From positions 2,356,001 through 2,420,000 of the forward strand of contig CM074759.1 of assembly GCA_037355855.1 (NCBI GenBank): DNA of 64,000 nt, in the 5' to 3' direction. The number at the start of each line of letters is the position of its first letter. Position 1 is the stretch's first letter. Positions 51,370 to 61,440 of this stretch are shown piece after piece. Below the pieces are notes generated by a model. The model was not told the origin of the DNA. It did not search any database and worked only from the letters and a program-made list of their open reading frames with translations. The stretch is from Pseudo-nitzschia pungens. Taxonomy: Eukaryota > Bacillariophyta > Bacillariophyceae > Bacillariales > Bacillariaceae. The translations under genes and the position numbers were made by a program.

Positions 51370-54300
51370 ATGGAACAACTCAACACACCAAATACACCAA
51401 AGAGCCCCGATGCAACGAGCACGCTCACCAGCAACAACCAGTCGAGCGGCAGGTCTCGAAATCGCAATCGGCGTGGCAACAGTAACAACTCCTCCACAGG
51501 AAGCGGATCAAACGAACGCAAAGCAACTGATCGCAAAACTGATCGCAAGTTTACAGGTCTCGATCAAGATGAATTGAAGGGAATTGTAATTGATGGATCT
51601 AAATCAGGACAATATGACAAGCTATTTGAGGGACTAAAGATCGTGGCCGGAAAGAACAATCCGAAGGTCAAGACCACTCTCATCAATATGAAGAAACTCA
51701 CCGAGGAAGACTTCCAACCACCCATGCCTAAGCCTGAACAATACAGCACTTCAAGCCCAGATGGAACAACCCTGGTCGACCAGGATAAGAAACGCCTTCT
51801 AGAAGAATTGTGGGTGAAGAAAGGAGAGCGGTCAGCGAAGAAGTTTGAAGACTACTGTGAAGATCTAACAAGTTTGTTCTCTACCATCGAGGGACAGCTA
51901 AGCCCAGGAGTGAGACAACAACTCAAGACCAACGAGCAGTGGGGAGACACAGAGCTCAACCAAGACACCCTGAAACTACTTGTCATACTCAGAGAATATT
52001 GTTACCGGGACAGTGCAACCAAGGTGCACCCAATGGTCGACACCATAAACAAAATATACAAGTTCTTCTCCTGCCGACAGGATGGAACCAAAGATGCAGC
52101 AACATATGCTGAAGAAACCAAGGCACGCCTAGACGTGCTCACCTCAGCTGGTATTTCCATTCGATCGAAGGCCATGATCAAGCTGGCTTTAGCAAATTCA
52201 TTCCAAGGGAAAACATATGAAGACTATGAAGGAATGAGCACCGACGATCAGTCCAAGGTGCACAGAGTGATGGAAGAAATGCTACTCTCCGTTGTCATCG
52301 TAAATGGGAGTAACAACAAGTTACATCGAAACCTTTCCGGAGTCCTCAAAGATAACTACAGTCTTGGAAATGATGTATATCCAACATCCCAGCCGAAGGC
52401 ACTGGAATTATTGAATCAATACAAGTCGACCCGATCATCTGGCGGCCAAGGCAACAACAAGAAGACCGATGGAACAGCTGATGGAGCAGCCCTGGTAACC
52501 AATGGAATCGAAACCAGTGCGACCAAGGAAGACCACAGTTCGGATGATGACAGCACGAGATCAGAACCCTCGATCGGATGTAACATCTCTGACGCAGCTC
52601 AAGTCCTCATGGCGGCGTTGGATGACGACTCGGACACCGAGGACGAGCTCTGTTTCGTACAGACCTTCTCGACCATGGAATCTAACAGCGCCGACCAAAA
52701 CCCCAGGAGTGAGGGAAGTGATTTAACTCCCGAGGACTCCAGGAGTGCGGCGCGGATGGAGGAATCCACCGTAAAGCCCAGGAGTGGGGAAGATGACGAG
52801 GAGGATTATCAGGGGGAGCACATATTCTCCCAACACGCCGCCGGATTCATTAATCCATATTGGGTCCTGTTGGATAGTCAAGCAACATGCAATTGTGTGA
52901 GTAATCCAGACCTCCTTAAAAACATCCAAGTGCACCCTGATGGGAAGAAGATTCGTATCCACTGCAACGCGGGTGTAGTGCTCGTCAACAAAATAGGCGA
53001 GTTACCTGGGTTTGGAACAGTCTGGTACCAGGAAGGGGGAATGGCAAATATCTTGTCCCTGAGCCTGGTCTCCAACATGTACAGGGTGACTTTGGACACG
53101 GGCATTGCGCAGTCATTCTTTGTCCACAAACACGACGGGAGTACTCGCCAATTTCGCAGAGCCGACAGCGGGCTGTACTACTGCGATCTAAGAACCACAC
53201 ACGGCACAGTATTGGCCATTACCTCCGTGGAAGGCCAAAAGGAACTGTACTCGGACCTAGATGTGCGGCGCGCCACTAAGGCACGAAAGCTCCAAGACAC
53301 CCTCGGCTTCCCGAGCAAGAAAGAGTTCCTCAAACTTATTGATAACAACATCCTTCTTAACTGCCCGGTGACTCGCCGGGACGTCCTAATTGCAGACGAT
53401 ATATTTGGGTTAAACACAAACATCATCAAAGGGAAATCAGTGCGGCGTCAGCCGGCCCATGTCCGTGAAGACATCGATCCAGTGCCATTTGCCATTCTTC
53501 ACCGGTACCGCGATGTGACCATCAGCATTGACATCTTCACCGTAAATGGAATTAAGTTCTTCCGAAGCGTGTCCCGACACCTATACTTCCGAACTGTTTC
53601 GGCGATTGAGGATGCCTCCCAATCGACCATTGAGCGCACACTGAGCGCGATAGTCGGGCTGTACTCAGGGAGGGGGTTCGTAGTCACGTGCATCTCCGGG
53701 GACAACGAATTCAACTGTTTGGCAGAGGGGTTGCTCGCGCGGAACCCACCCATCCGGTTCGAAGGAGTGGCTAGAAACCAGCACGAACCATACGTCGAGC
53801 GAGACAACAGAACCTGCAAAGAGCGAATCAGATGCCTATTTGCATCGGTACCTTTTCGGCGACTTCCTCGCCGAATGACCATTGACATGGTCGCTGCTGC
53901 TATATTCTGGCTAAATAATTGGTGCAATTCAGTTGGGGTGTCATCAACTATATCCCCCCGACAGCTGATGACCGGCGTGCGCCTGGATGCCGGGAAGCAC
54001 TGCAAGTTCCAGTTTGGCGACTATGTCCTAGGGCACGAGGATGCAAGCAACAACACCATGGAGCCACGCGCCCGGGACGCTATATATCTTCGGCCAACCG
54101 GCGACCGTGGTGGGGCACTATACCTGTTCGACCTCAAGACCGGACGCCGCATCCGGCGCCAGACAGCCACAGCTGCACACATGACTGATACCATTGTGAC
54201 CAGGGTTGAGCAAATAGCACGCGAGCAGAACGCACCGATAGGGGTTGTATTCGGCAACAAAGACGGGGATACTACCATCCTAGACCTAGAAACAGAATCA

Positions 54301-56805
54301 GTCGGGTCCGATGATGGAGCTTCAGACCATTCTTTCCAGCCAGACGACGATTCCACCGTGGACACTGATATTAGTGGGTCGATCGATGACGCTGAACTTA
54401 CCGACATCCGTCTGGACATGGACAACAATCACGAGGAGGACCAGTCGGGAAATGACACCGAGAGTGCATCAAACCACGACCACGATGAGCCACATCATGG
54501 TGATATCAGTATTGCCAGTGTCCCAAAAGAAGTGAGTGATGGGGAAAGTTATGGTGATGGGGAAAGTTGTGCTGAGAGTGCCAGCTACGCGACTAATGAC
54601 GACGAAGCGTTGGATCACGACACCGTGTCGGTTGGAGCGGCAGACGCAACCGACAGGCGCAGTCCCGCACCGCCAGTATGTAACAACGACCGTGTGGCGA
54701 GCCCCAATGCATGTAACATGACTAACAGCACGCCGGACGGCGACGAAACGGACGCGACCGGCGACGGGACAGCAAGCGGAAGCGAAGACGGAAATCCACT
54801 CGCAGAAGCGAGCGAAGATATTGACCACCACAGTATTACAGATACAGATAACACGGAGGAGCGCTCGACAATGACGCTAAGACCAAGGGTTACCCGAGGA
54901 CACAACAAGTTTGGCACAGCAGATGGATTCGAATCCAACGTACATCACAGAGCCCACACGTCGGTGCACGCCGATGTCTTCTCTGGGGGGTTCAAGCGGG
55001 CCGTGAAGCGCCTGGAAAGGGTGCACGCCCAGTATGTTTTCATATCAAATGCTATTGCATCATACAACAACATTGACGCATCCCTAGTCACCAAGCAGTA
55101 CGGCATTAAGGCGGGCTTGAAACTGTTCGGGGCGGCAGGGGTCGAGGCGGTCCTGACCGAGCTGAAGCAGTTACACGAGCGAGAAGTGGTACACCCGGTG
55201 GATGTCAGGGACCTTACTCGCGAGGAAATCAAGCGAGCACTCCCATACCTAATGTTCCTGAAGAGAAAGCGATGTGGGAAGATCAAGGCAAGGGGTTGTG
55301 CTGATGGTCGCACACAGCGCGACTTCATCTCCCGGGAGGATACCTACTCACCAACTGTCTCCCTACATGGACTAATGCTGACCTGCCTCATCGACGCAAT
55401 TGAAGGGCGCGATGTCGCCACAGCTGATATACCCGGGGCTTTCCTACAAACGCCAATGCCAGAAGGAGAGATTGTCCACATCCGATTTGATGGTCCAATG
55501 GCAGAGCTGCTGGCCAGAATCGATCCAGCCACATATCGAAAGCACATGCTCGACCGCAAAGGGCACAAGGTCCTGTACACGCAAGCCGACAAGGCCATCT
55601 ACGGGACACTCAGAGCGGCGTTACTTTTTTGGGAGCGCTTATCTGGACAACTCACTCAGTGGGGGTTTGAACTTAATCCATATGACTCATGCACAGCAAA
55701 CAAGATAATCAATGGACACCAGTGTACAATTGTCTGGCACGTTGATGACCTAAAGATCTCTCACAAGGACCCAAAGGTTGTGAGCAAAATCCTGGATGAT
55801 TTGAACAGTGTGTTTGGCATTGAGGCACCTCTGACAGTCACGCGTGGCCGAGTCCACGACTATGTTGGGATGACAATCGACTATAGTGACCCGGGGAAGG
55901 TAAAGTTCAGCATGTTTGACTATTTGGAAGGGATCGTCAGCGAGATACCGAAGGAACTCCAAGAGCAGAGAGTTATCCCAACACCAGCCTCAGACCATCT
56001 ATTCAAGGCCAACCCAGATGGAGTAAAACTGACGCGCCGAGACGCTGACACGTTCCACAAGCACGTGGCACAACTCCTGTTCGCAAGCAAGCGAGCACGG
56101 CCCGACATACAAACAGCGATTGCATTCCTCTGCACCCGCGTTGCTGACCCAGACGAGGATGACTGGAAGAAGCTCAAGCGCGTCCTGGGTTATGTGAAAG
56201 AGACCATCTTTCTACCTCTGGTTTTGGGCTGGGACAACACCGGCAGCGCCTACTGGTATGTGGACGCATCATTCGCTGTACACACAGACATGAAGAGCCA
56301 TACCGGTGGTGTTTTAACATTCGGACAAGGGGCTGTACTAGCAGTCTCAACAAAGCAAAAGCTAAATACCAAGAGCTCAACAGAGGCCGAGTTGGTGGGA
56401 GTCGATGATACACTACCATATAATCTGTGGTGCCACTATTATTTGGAATGGCAGGGATACGCTGCACAGATCGACCGTGGAGTTAACAAGGACGCCACCA
56501 ACTATCTTGGTAAGGACAATATCCTAAATCAAGACAATACAAGTGCGATGAAGCTGGAGATGAACGGGAAATCATCCAGTACCAAGCGCACCAGACACAT
56601 TAATATCCGTTACTTCCTTATCACAGACCGAGTGAAGAATGGAGAAATATCCATACAGTATTGCCCAACTGGAGAGATGCTGGCAGACTATTTCACAAAG
56701 CCCCTCCAAGGATCTCTTTTCCGAAAGTTCCGGAACACCATCATGGGTGTTAGTGAAAAGGAATTCATGGCCTACAAGAGACAATATGAGGAAAGGAAGG
56801 CATAA
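51370..56805 (+). CDS. Gag-Pol polyprotein of the copia element
   Basis: 1811 aa from ATG 51370, uninterrupted. The N-terminal ~450 residues are Gag-like. The protease motif is LLDSQATCNCVSN near residue 498 (DSQA in place of DSGA). The integrase core follows, with Asp in ISIDIFTVNG, Asp in ISGDNEFN and Glu in YVERDNRTCKERIR. A long acidic linker (about 975-1190) precedes RT, which has TADIPGAFLQTPM and the catalytic pair in WHVDDLKISH. RNase H has YWYVDASFAVH, KSSTEAELVG and TKRTRHINIRYF. The end DYFTKPLQGSLFRKFRN is typical of copia. One frame without a stop means Gag levels must be set by processing or RNA, not by frameshift. Confidence 0.95.
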   Translation: MEQLNTPNTPKSPDATSTLTSNNQSSGRSRNRNRRGNSNNSSTGSGSNERKATDRKTDRKFTGLDQDELKGIVIDGSKSGQYDKLFEGLKIVAGKNNPKVKTTLINMKKLTEEDFQPPMPKPEQYSTSSPDGTTLVDQDKKRLLEELWVKKGERSAKKFEDYCEDLTSLFSTIEGQLSPGVRQQLKTNEQWGDTELNQDTLKLLVILREYCYRDSATKVHPMVDTINKIYKFFSCRQDGTKDAATYAEETKARLDVLTSAGISIRSKAMIKLALANSFQGKTYEDYEGMSTDDQSKVHRVMEEMLLSVVIVNGSNNKLHRNLSGVLKDNYSLGNDVYPTSQPKALELLNQYKSTRSSGGQGNNKKTDGTADGAALVTNGIETSATKEDHSSDDDSTRSEPSIGCNISDAAQVLMAALDDDSDTEDELCFVQTFSTMESNSADQNPRSEGSDLTPEDSRSAARMEESTVKPRSGEDDEEDYQGEHIFSQHAAGFINPYWVLLDSQATCNCVSNPDLLKNIQVHPDGKKIRIHCNAGVVLVNKIGELPGFGTVWYQEGGMANILSLSLVSNMYRVTLDTGIAQSFFVHKHDGSTRQFRRADSGLYYCDLRTTHGTVLAITSVEGQKELYSDLDVRRATKARKLQDTLGFPSKKEFLKLIDNNILLNCPVTRRDVLIADDIFGLNTNIIKGKSVRRQPAHVREDIDPVPFAILHRYRDVTISIDIFTVNGIKFFRSVSRHLYFRTVSAIEDASQSTIERTLSAIVGLYSGRGFVVTCISGDNEFNCLAEGLLARNPPIRFEGVARNQHEPYVERDNRTCKERIRCLFASVPFRRLPRRMTIDMVAAAIFWLNNWCNSVGVSSTISPRQLMTGVRLDAGKHCKFQFGDYVLGHEDASNNTMEPRARDAIYLRPTGDRGGALYLFDLKTGRRIRRQTATAAHMTDTIVTRVEQIAREQNAPIGVVFGNKDGDTTILDLETESVGSDDGASDHSFQPDDDSTVDTDISGSIDDAELTDIRLDMDNNHEEDQSGNDTESASNHDHDEPHHGDISIASVPKEVSDGESYGDGESCAESASYATNDDEALDHDTVSVGAADATDRRSPAPPVCNNDRVASPNACNMTNSTPDGDETDATGDGTASGSEDGNPLAEASEDIDHHSITDTDNTEERSTMTLRPRVTRGHNKFGTADGFESNVHHRAHTSVHADVFSGGFKRAVKRLERVHAQYVFISNAIASYNNIDASLVTKQYGIKAGLKLFGAAGVEAVLTELKQLHEREVVHPVDVRDLTREEIKRALPYLMFLKRKRCGKIKARGCADGRTQRDFISREDTYSPTVSLHGLMLTCLIDAIEGRDVATADIPGAFLQTPMPEGEIVHIRFDGPMAELLARIDPATYRKHMLDRKGHKVLYTQADKAIYGTLRAALLFWERLSGQLTQWGFELNPYDSCTANKIINGHQCTIVWHVDDLKISHKDPKVVSKILDDLNSVFGIEAPLTVTRGRVHDYVGMTIDYSDPGKVKFSMFDYLEGIVSEIPKELQEQRVIPTPASDHLFKANPDGVKLTRRDADTFHKHVAQLLFASKRARPDIQTAIAFLCTRVADPDEDDWKKLKRVLGYVKETIFLPLVLGWDNTGSAYWYVDASFAVHTDMKSHTGGVLTFGQGAVLAVSTKQKLNTKSSTEAELVGVDDTLPYNLWCHYYLEWQGYAAQIDRGVNKDATNYLGKDNILNQDNTSAMKLEMNGKSSSTKRTRHINIRYFLITDRVKNGEISIQYCPTGEMLADYFTKPLQGSLFRKFRNTIMGVSEKEFMAYKRQYEERKA

Positions 56806-56861
56806 TAAGTATTATCTATTCGATGATGTGCTTGTGGGCACACCAACGAGTAGCAGGAGTG

Positions 56862-57116
56862 TGTTGGGATATGCCTTATTCCTCTAGGGACAAGGCCATA
56901 CACATATATGGTATGAGAGGACAGAGAGCTGGGCGGTGCATGACAGACCGATTCCCGACCACATAAATAATATGTGGTGACAAATCTGTGATACCGGACA
57001 GCCAAGCTACCACTCACCATTTTACCAACAAACCCATAGTTTAATTTCTTGTATCTAACCAACAGAGTTTATTTGATCTCTTTAAGGTTTTCGTAGAACT
57101 CCTACTGAATTCAACA
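56862..57116 (+). repeat. 3' LTR of the copia element
   Basis: 255 bp, identical to the 5' LTR, followed by ATAAC (57117-57121). Confidence 0.96.
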
Positions 57117-57206
57117 ATAACGACGTTCCACATTTTCTACCCGCACAGTGTTACCGTAAGTTACTGTAATACGGGTTAACCAAGCAAAATCCAGGTAATA
57201 CTGTAT

Positions 57207-57301
57207 TACTACAAAGTTCCTATCAGCTGTCCCCTGGTTCTACATCCTCAACTACTAATTTCTACGGAAACCGGGGGACAGCTGATAGGAATTCCGTAGT
57301 A
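57207..57301. repeat. MITE-like inverted repeat
   Basis: Arms 57217-57239 and 57270-57292 (TTCCTATCAGCTGTCCCC type) pair over about 23 bp with one G-T wobble. Outer arms TACTAC (57207-57212) and GTAGTA (57296-57301) also pair; the loop is ~30 bp. The right arm recurs exactly at 17452-17474. It may be a small miniature transposon. The surrounding gap 57117-57507 shows no gene besides the promoter of the next one. Confidence 0.65.
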
Positions 57302-57507
57302 CTACTAGTACTACTAGTGATGAACTTTTTTATAGAGTAATATTATTATCGGTATAATGCTCACAATACATCTCAACAAAAGGGTGAAATCAGGCAGAAT
57401 AGACTCAGAAATCCTAGCTCCCTTCGAAGTTCTATTCTTTTTGCTTTGCTTAGACTATACTCTAAAATATTCCGGTTACCGACCATTGTGTGCCTCCTAC
57501 TGCAATT

Positions 57508-60500
57508 ATGTTCCGGCATATTCGTTTTCTCTTCGCTGCTGGCTATTCGTTGGCAGCAATGACTCCAGTGGGAGTTCAAGCAATCGATGATGAACTTGGA
57601 AATATCGAAAAGATCGTCACGGCCTCGTCTACCAAATCAACGGATGGATTTTCTGATTTCTTTGATGTGGCATCTCATCCATGGCAAGCACCAGGCATAG
57701 ATGACCAGCGATCTCCATGTGCTTTTCTAAACACACTTGCCAACCATGGACTCATCAATCGCAACGGAACATTCATCGACTTATTTGACATTGCAACAAA
57801 GATGGAAGACGTCTTCTCCTTCACACCAGAATTCGTGTACATGGCAAAGATTCTTCCTGCCATTGATTGTGGGCAAACATACGAGGATGACATGGGCATC
57901 CTGCGATTGGATCTTCAGCACTTGTTCGAACCCAGGTGCAACAACTTCCGTTCCATACTCGTGCGCAGTCCAAACGATCCGACAGGGGTCAATCGCATGC
58001 TTCTGGAAGACTTGCTCATGACAGACGGTATTGCTTCTGTCAATACAACCACGGACAAAGCCATGAACGCAGGCGAGTACAGTGGGTGGGAAAACGATAC
58101 TGATGTTCTTTCCTTGGAAGAAATTGCTATCTTTCAATATCACCGTATTGTTGATCTGTACAATACCACCTACAAGGACCTAGGATTTAGAGTTGCTGAA
58201 GCTGATTTCATCGCCACTGAAACTCTGTCTTACGGCCTGCTCGGAAAGAATACCGACTTCACTGCAGTGGAAAAAAATCGTCTCTTCACCTTCTTGATGT
58301 GGGAACGACTTCCGGATCCGTTCTTTCGCAGCACTACACCACGAAACTTTTGGGATGTCAATGATCCCTCGTATAATTTCTTCTTGGATCTTTTGTTTTC
58401 TTTTCAAGACGCCATGAATTCTACATTGCCCGCAAATGAGCACAACTCGACAAACAATGACACCAGCAGTATCGAAACCGATGATGGCAATGGTTTCGGT
58501 TCAGGCCCCCCTGACGATGTCGTCGTCAATGAAGTTTTTGTCGACGATTTTGCAATTGCCGATGATTTCGTGTTTTTTGATGATTTTCAAATAGCAGATG
58601 ATTTTGCGTTTTTTGATGACTCCGTTTTTCTTGATGATTTCGACGATAGCATGTTTGATTTCGATGATGGCATGTTTGGCTTCGATGATGGCATGTTTGG
58701 CTTCGATGATGGCATGTTTGACTTCGATGATGGCATGTTTGACTTCGATGATGGTATGCTTGACTTCGATGATGCTTTCTTCAATGGCGATGATGACATG
58801 CTTTGGGATTTCGATGACGTTCTTCCGTCAGATGACGAGATGCTCAGCTTTGACGACACTATTCCAGTCGGTGATGACCAAAGATGGCTTGAGGACGACT
58901 TCTTCACTACAATTGACGATCAGAACAACGGTGATCTTTCTTCTTTCTTTCCTTCGCCGACAACATCGGATGGCCCTGTCTCCACTTTTTCGCCTGACGC
59001 AGTCACAACTGTTCCTTCTTATTCTTCTCCTTCCCCAAACATATCAGAAGAATCCGCACCACCATCTTGGTCACCTGAAGCATCAACTACTTTTCCATCA
59101 TTCTCTTCTTCATTAGCCACATCGGATGGCCCTGTCTCTTCTCTTACGCCTGAGGCAATCAACACTATTCCTTCATTTTTTCCTTCACTGGCGATACCGG
59201 ATGGTACTGACTCATCGTTGTCGCCCGAAGCACTAACAACAGTTCCTTCTTCTTTCCCTTCGCGAGCAGCGTTAGATGGCCCCGCCTCGCCGTTTCCACC
59301 CGAAGTATTGACAACTGTTCCTTCTTACTTTCCTTCATCGCGAACACCCGATAGCTCTACCTCATCTTTTCCGTCTGAAGCCATCTCGGTCATTTCTTCC
59401 ACCACAGTTGTTCCCACGGAGACGCTAACCACATCAATTTCTAGCTATCCAACAACTGAGATTCGTCCTTCAACCACAATGCCTTCGAAATATAATACTC
59501 GAATGCCCAGCATATCGCCTACCATTGAAGCTATAGATTCAAGAAACCCAACTGGATCATCAACAAACATCCCAACGGAATGGCCCGCAACATCCATGCA
59601 CCCAACAGGCGTTCCCTCTGGTGTTACTACCCAAAGCAAAACTTCATACCAACCTTCCTCAAATTCTTCCGGGGCTACGGATGAGTCAAACACGAATTCG
59701 CCGACTACAAGATATCAAGATACAGAGTGTTTTACCAAATCACCAACTTTCGACCAAGAGGATACCGGTGCTCCAACAGAGCCAAGACCTGCAGCAGAAT
59801 CGCTGGCGCCGGTACTCACATCTATTGTCCCGCAAACCAATTTACCGACGGATATCTCTTCCGATGATACAGACATGCCTACTGAAAATGTTGAATTTGC
59901 TCCCACAGAAACGTCAACCATTCCTTATCCATCGACTATTCCGTATACAGCTTTTCTAACTCCAGCTTTCAGCATTGCTCCTACAGCAGTGTCAACCATG
60001 ATTCCTCCGTATCATTCCCCAACCAAAGAGACTACCTTGACCCCTACGGAAACACCAATCACATCTCGGCCCACGACTGATCTTCCGACAGACACTACTA
60101 ACACACCAACCATCGCTGACAACGTTGACTCTACGCCTAGTCCTCACACCGATATTCCATTCACAAGCGACACCGTCATTCCTCAAACTGCTCGACCGAC
60201 TAATATTCTTTTCACAGATCGCCCGACCAGAACTGTCACGTTTGCTCCTACTAGCAAACCGACTTTCGTTGAAACGATAAGTCCTGTGGCTAGTCCTGAC
60301 ACAGATTTTCCATCTTACACAGCCACGTCTGCCAATGCCGATAGTTTACTGATCGCTCCCGTGAGTCCTCAAACAACTATCGATGAAACAGACTTTCCAA
60401 CTGAAACGCCCACCAGAACATTTACGTTTGCTCCTACTAGCAAACCAACTGACATTGAAACCACAAGTCCTGTGGCTAGTCCTGACACAGATTTTCCAAC

Positions 60501-61440
60501 TTACACAACCACTTCTGCCAATACCGATAGCTTAGTGATCGCTCCCGTGAGTCCTCAAACAACTATCGATGAAACAGACTTTCCAACTGAAACGCCCACC
60601 AGAACATTTACGTTTGCTCCTACTAGCAAACCGACTGTCATTGAAACGATAAGTCCTGTGACTAGTCCTGACACAGATTTTCCAACTTACACAACCACTT
60701 CTGCCAATACCGATAGCTTAGTGATCGCTCCCGTGAGTCCTCAAACAACTATCGATGAAACAGACTTTCCAACTGAAACGCCCACCAGAACATTTACGTT
60801 TGCTCCTACTAGCAAACCGACTGACATTGAAACCACAAATCCTGTGGCTAGTCCTGACACAGATTTTCCAACTTACACAACCACTTCTGCCAATACCGAT
60901 AGCTTAGTGATCGCTCCCGTGAGTCCTCAAACAACTATCGATGAAACAGACTTTCCAACTGAAACGCCCACCAGAACATTTACGTTTGCTCCTACTAGCA
61001 AACTGACTGTCATTGAAACGATAAGTCCTGTGACTAGTCCTGACACAGATTTTCCAACTTACACAACCACTTCTGCCAATACCGATAGCTTAGTGATCGC
61101 TCCCGTGAGTCCTCAAACAACTATCGATGAAACAGACTTTCCAACTGAAACGCCCACCAGAACATTTACGTTTGCTCCTACTAGCAAACCGACTGTCATT
61201 GAAACGATAAGTCCTGTGACTAGTCCTGACACAGATTTTCCAACTTACACAGTCACTTCTGCCAATACCGATAGCTTAGTGATCGCTCCCGTGAGTCCTC
61301 AAACGACTATCGATAAAACAGATTTTCCAATAGAAACTACTACGCTTACTTACACGAACAAACCATCAATGATTCAACAAGCTGCACCAATGAAGACGAC
61401 CGATTCACCAACGGGCACCACCAGTCTCTCGCAACGTTGA
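57508..61440 (+). CDS. Secreted chloroperoxidase-like protein with repeat tail
   Basis: 1310 aa from ATG 57508 (MFRHIRFLFAAGYSLAAM, a signal peptide). Residues about 55-300 match the heme-thiolate chloroperoxidase/peroxygenase family: SPCAFLNTLANHGLINRNG contains the Pro-Cys heme-ligand box and the LANHG...RNG signature. The family uses peroxide to halogenate or oxygenate organic substrates; the distal acid motif is not clear here. Residues about 355-445 are heptads of FDDGMF type. The last ~850 residues are Thr/Pro/Ser-rich, mucin-like and probably heavily O-glycosylated, with six 62-aa repeats near the end. No membrane anchor is seen. Wall or extracellular-matrix location is inference. Confidence 0.88.
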   Translation: MFRHIRFLFAAGYSLAAMTPVGVQAIDDELGNIEKIVTASSTKSTDGFSDFFDVASHPWQAPGIDDQRSPCAFLNTLANHGLINRNGTFIDLFDIATKMEDVFSFTPEFVYMAKILPAIDCGQTYEDDMGILRLDLQHLFEPRCNNFRSILVRSPNDPTGVNRMLLEDLLMTDGIASVNTTTDKAMNAGEYSGWENDTDVLSLEEIAIFQYHRIVDLYNTTYKDLGFRVAEADFIATETLSYGLLGKNTDFTAVEKNRLFTFLMWERLPDPFFRSTTPRNFWDVNDPSYNFFLDLLFSFQDAMNSTLPANEHNSTNNDTSSIETDDGNGFGSGPPDDVVVNEVFVDDFAIADDFVFFDDFQIADDFAFFDDSVFLDDFDDSMFDFDDGMFGFDDGMFGFDDGMFDFDDGMFDFDDGMLDFDDAFFNGDDDMLWDFDDVLPSDDEMLSFDDTIPVGDDQRWLEDDFFTTIDDQNNGDLSSFFPSPTTSDGPVSTFSPDAVTTVPSYSSPSPNISEESAPPSWSPEASTTFPSFSSSLATSDGPVSSLTPEAINTIPSFFPSLAIPDGTDSSLSPEALTTVPSSFPSRAALDGPASPFPPEVLTTVPSYFPSSRTPDSSTSSFPSEAISVISSTTVVPTETLTTSISSYPTTEIRPSTTMPSKYNTRMPSISPTIEAIDSRNPTGSSTNIPTEWPATSMHPTGVPSGVTTQSKTSYQPSSNSSGATDESNTNSPTTRYQDTECFTKSPTFDQEDTGAPTEPRPAAESLAPVLTSIVPQTNLPTDISSDDTDMPTENVEFAPTETSTIPYPSTIPYTAFLTPAFSIAPTAVSTMIPPYHSPTKETTLTPTETPITSRPTTDLPTDTTNTPTIADNVDSTPSPHTDIPFTSDTVIPQTARPTNILFTDRPTRTVTFAPTSKPTFVETISPVASPDTDFPSYTATSANADSLLIAPVSPQTTIDETDFPTETPTRTFTFAPTSKPTDIETTSPVASPDTDFPTYTTTSANTDSLVIAPVSPQTTIDETDFPTETPTRTFTFAPTSKPTVIETISPVTSPDTDFPTYTTTSANTDSLVIAPVSPQTTIDETDFPTETPTRTFTFAPTSKPTDIETTNPVASPDTDFPTYTTTSANTDSLVIAPVSPQTTIDETDFPTETPTRTFTFAPTSKLTVIETISPVTSPDTDFPTYTTTSANTDSLVIAPVSPQTTIDETDFPTETPTRTFTFAPTSKPTVIETISPVTSPDTDFPTYTVTSANTDSLVIAPVSPQTTIDKTDFPIETTTLTYTNKPSMIQQAAPMKTTDSPTGTTSLSQR
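58636..58770 (+). repeat. 21-bp tandem repeats encoding FDDGMFD heptads
   Basis: About six units of a TTCGATGATGGCATGTTTG type word with a 21-bp period. They encode alternating Phe, Asp-Asp, Gly and Met. Confidence 0.85.
60229..61344 (+). repeat. Six 186-bp tandem repeats (62 aa) in the mucin-like tail
   Basis: Exact 186-bp period; each unit begins with AGAACATTTACGTTTGC-type sequence (RTFTFAPTSKPT) and ends FPTETPT. Inner units are almost identical. Variant positions alternate (DIETTSPVASP versus VIETISPVTSP), which indicates a two-unit higher-order repeat. Confidence 0.93.

Larger units (their letters stand above)
50982..57116 (+). mobile_element. Ty1/copia (CoDi-type) retrotransposon, complete
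   Basis: 255-bp LTRs at 50982-51236 and 56862-57116 appear identical, with TGTTGGGA...TTCAACA ends and ATAAC target copies at 50977-50981 and 57117-57121. One ORF (51370-56805) encodes Gag, protease, integrase, RT and RNase H in copia order (integrase before RT). Identical LTRs and an intact ORF mark a very recent insertion. The sequence right after the 5' LTR is complementary to the LTR itself rather than to a recognisable tRNA end. Confidence 0.96.

Noticed and set aside
57490..57507. An upstream GTG start for the peroxidase
   Set aside because: ATG 57508 places the signal peptide correctly; GTG starts are not expected in a nuclear gene.
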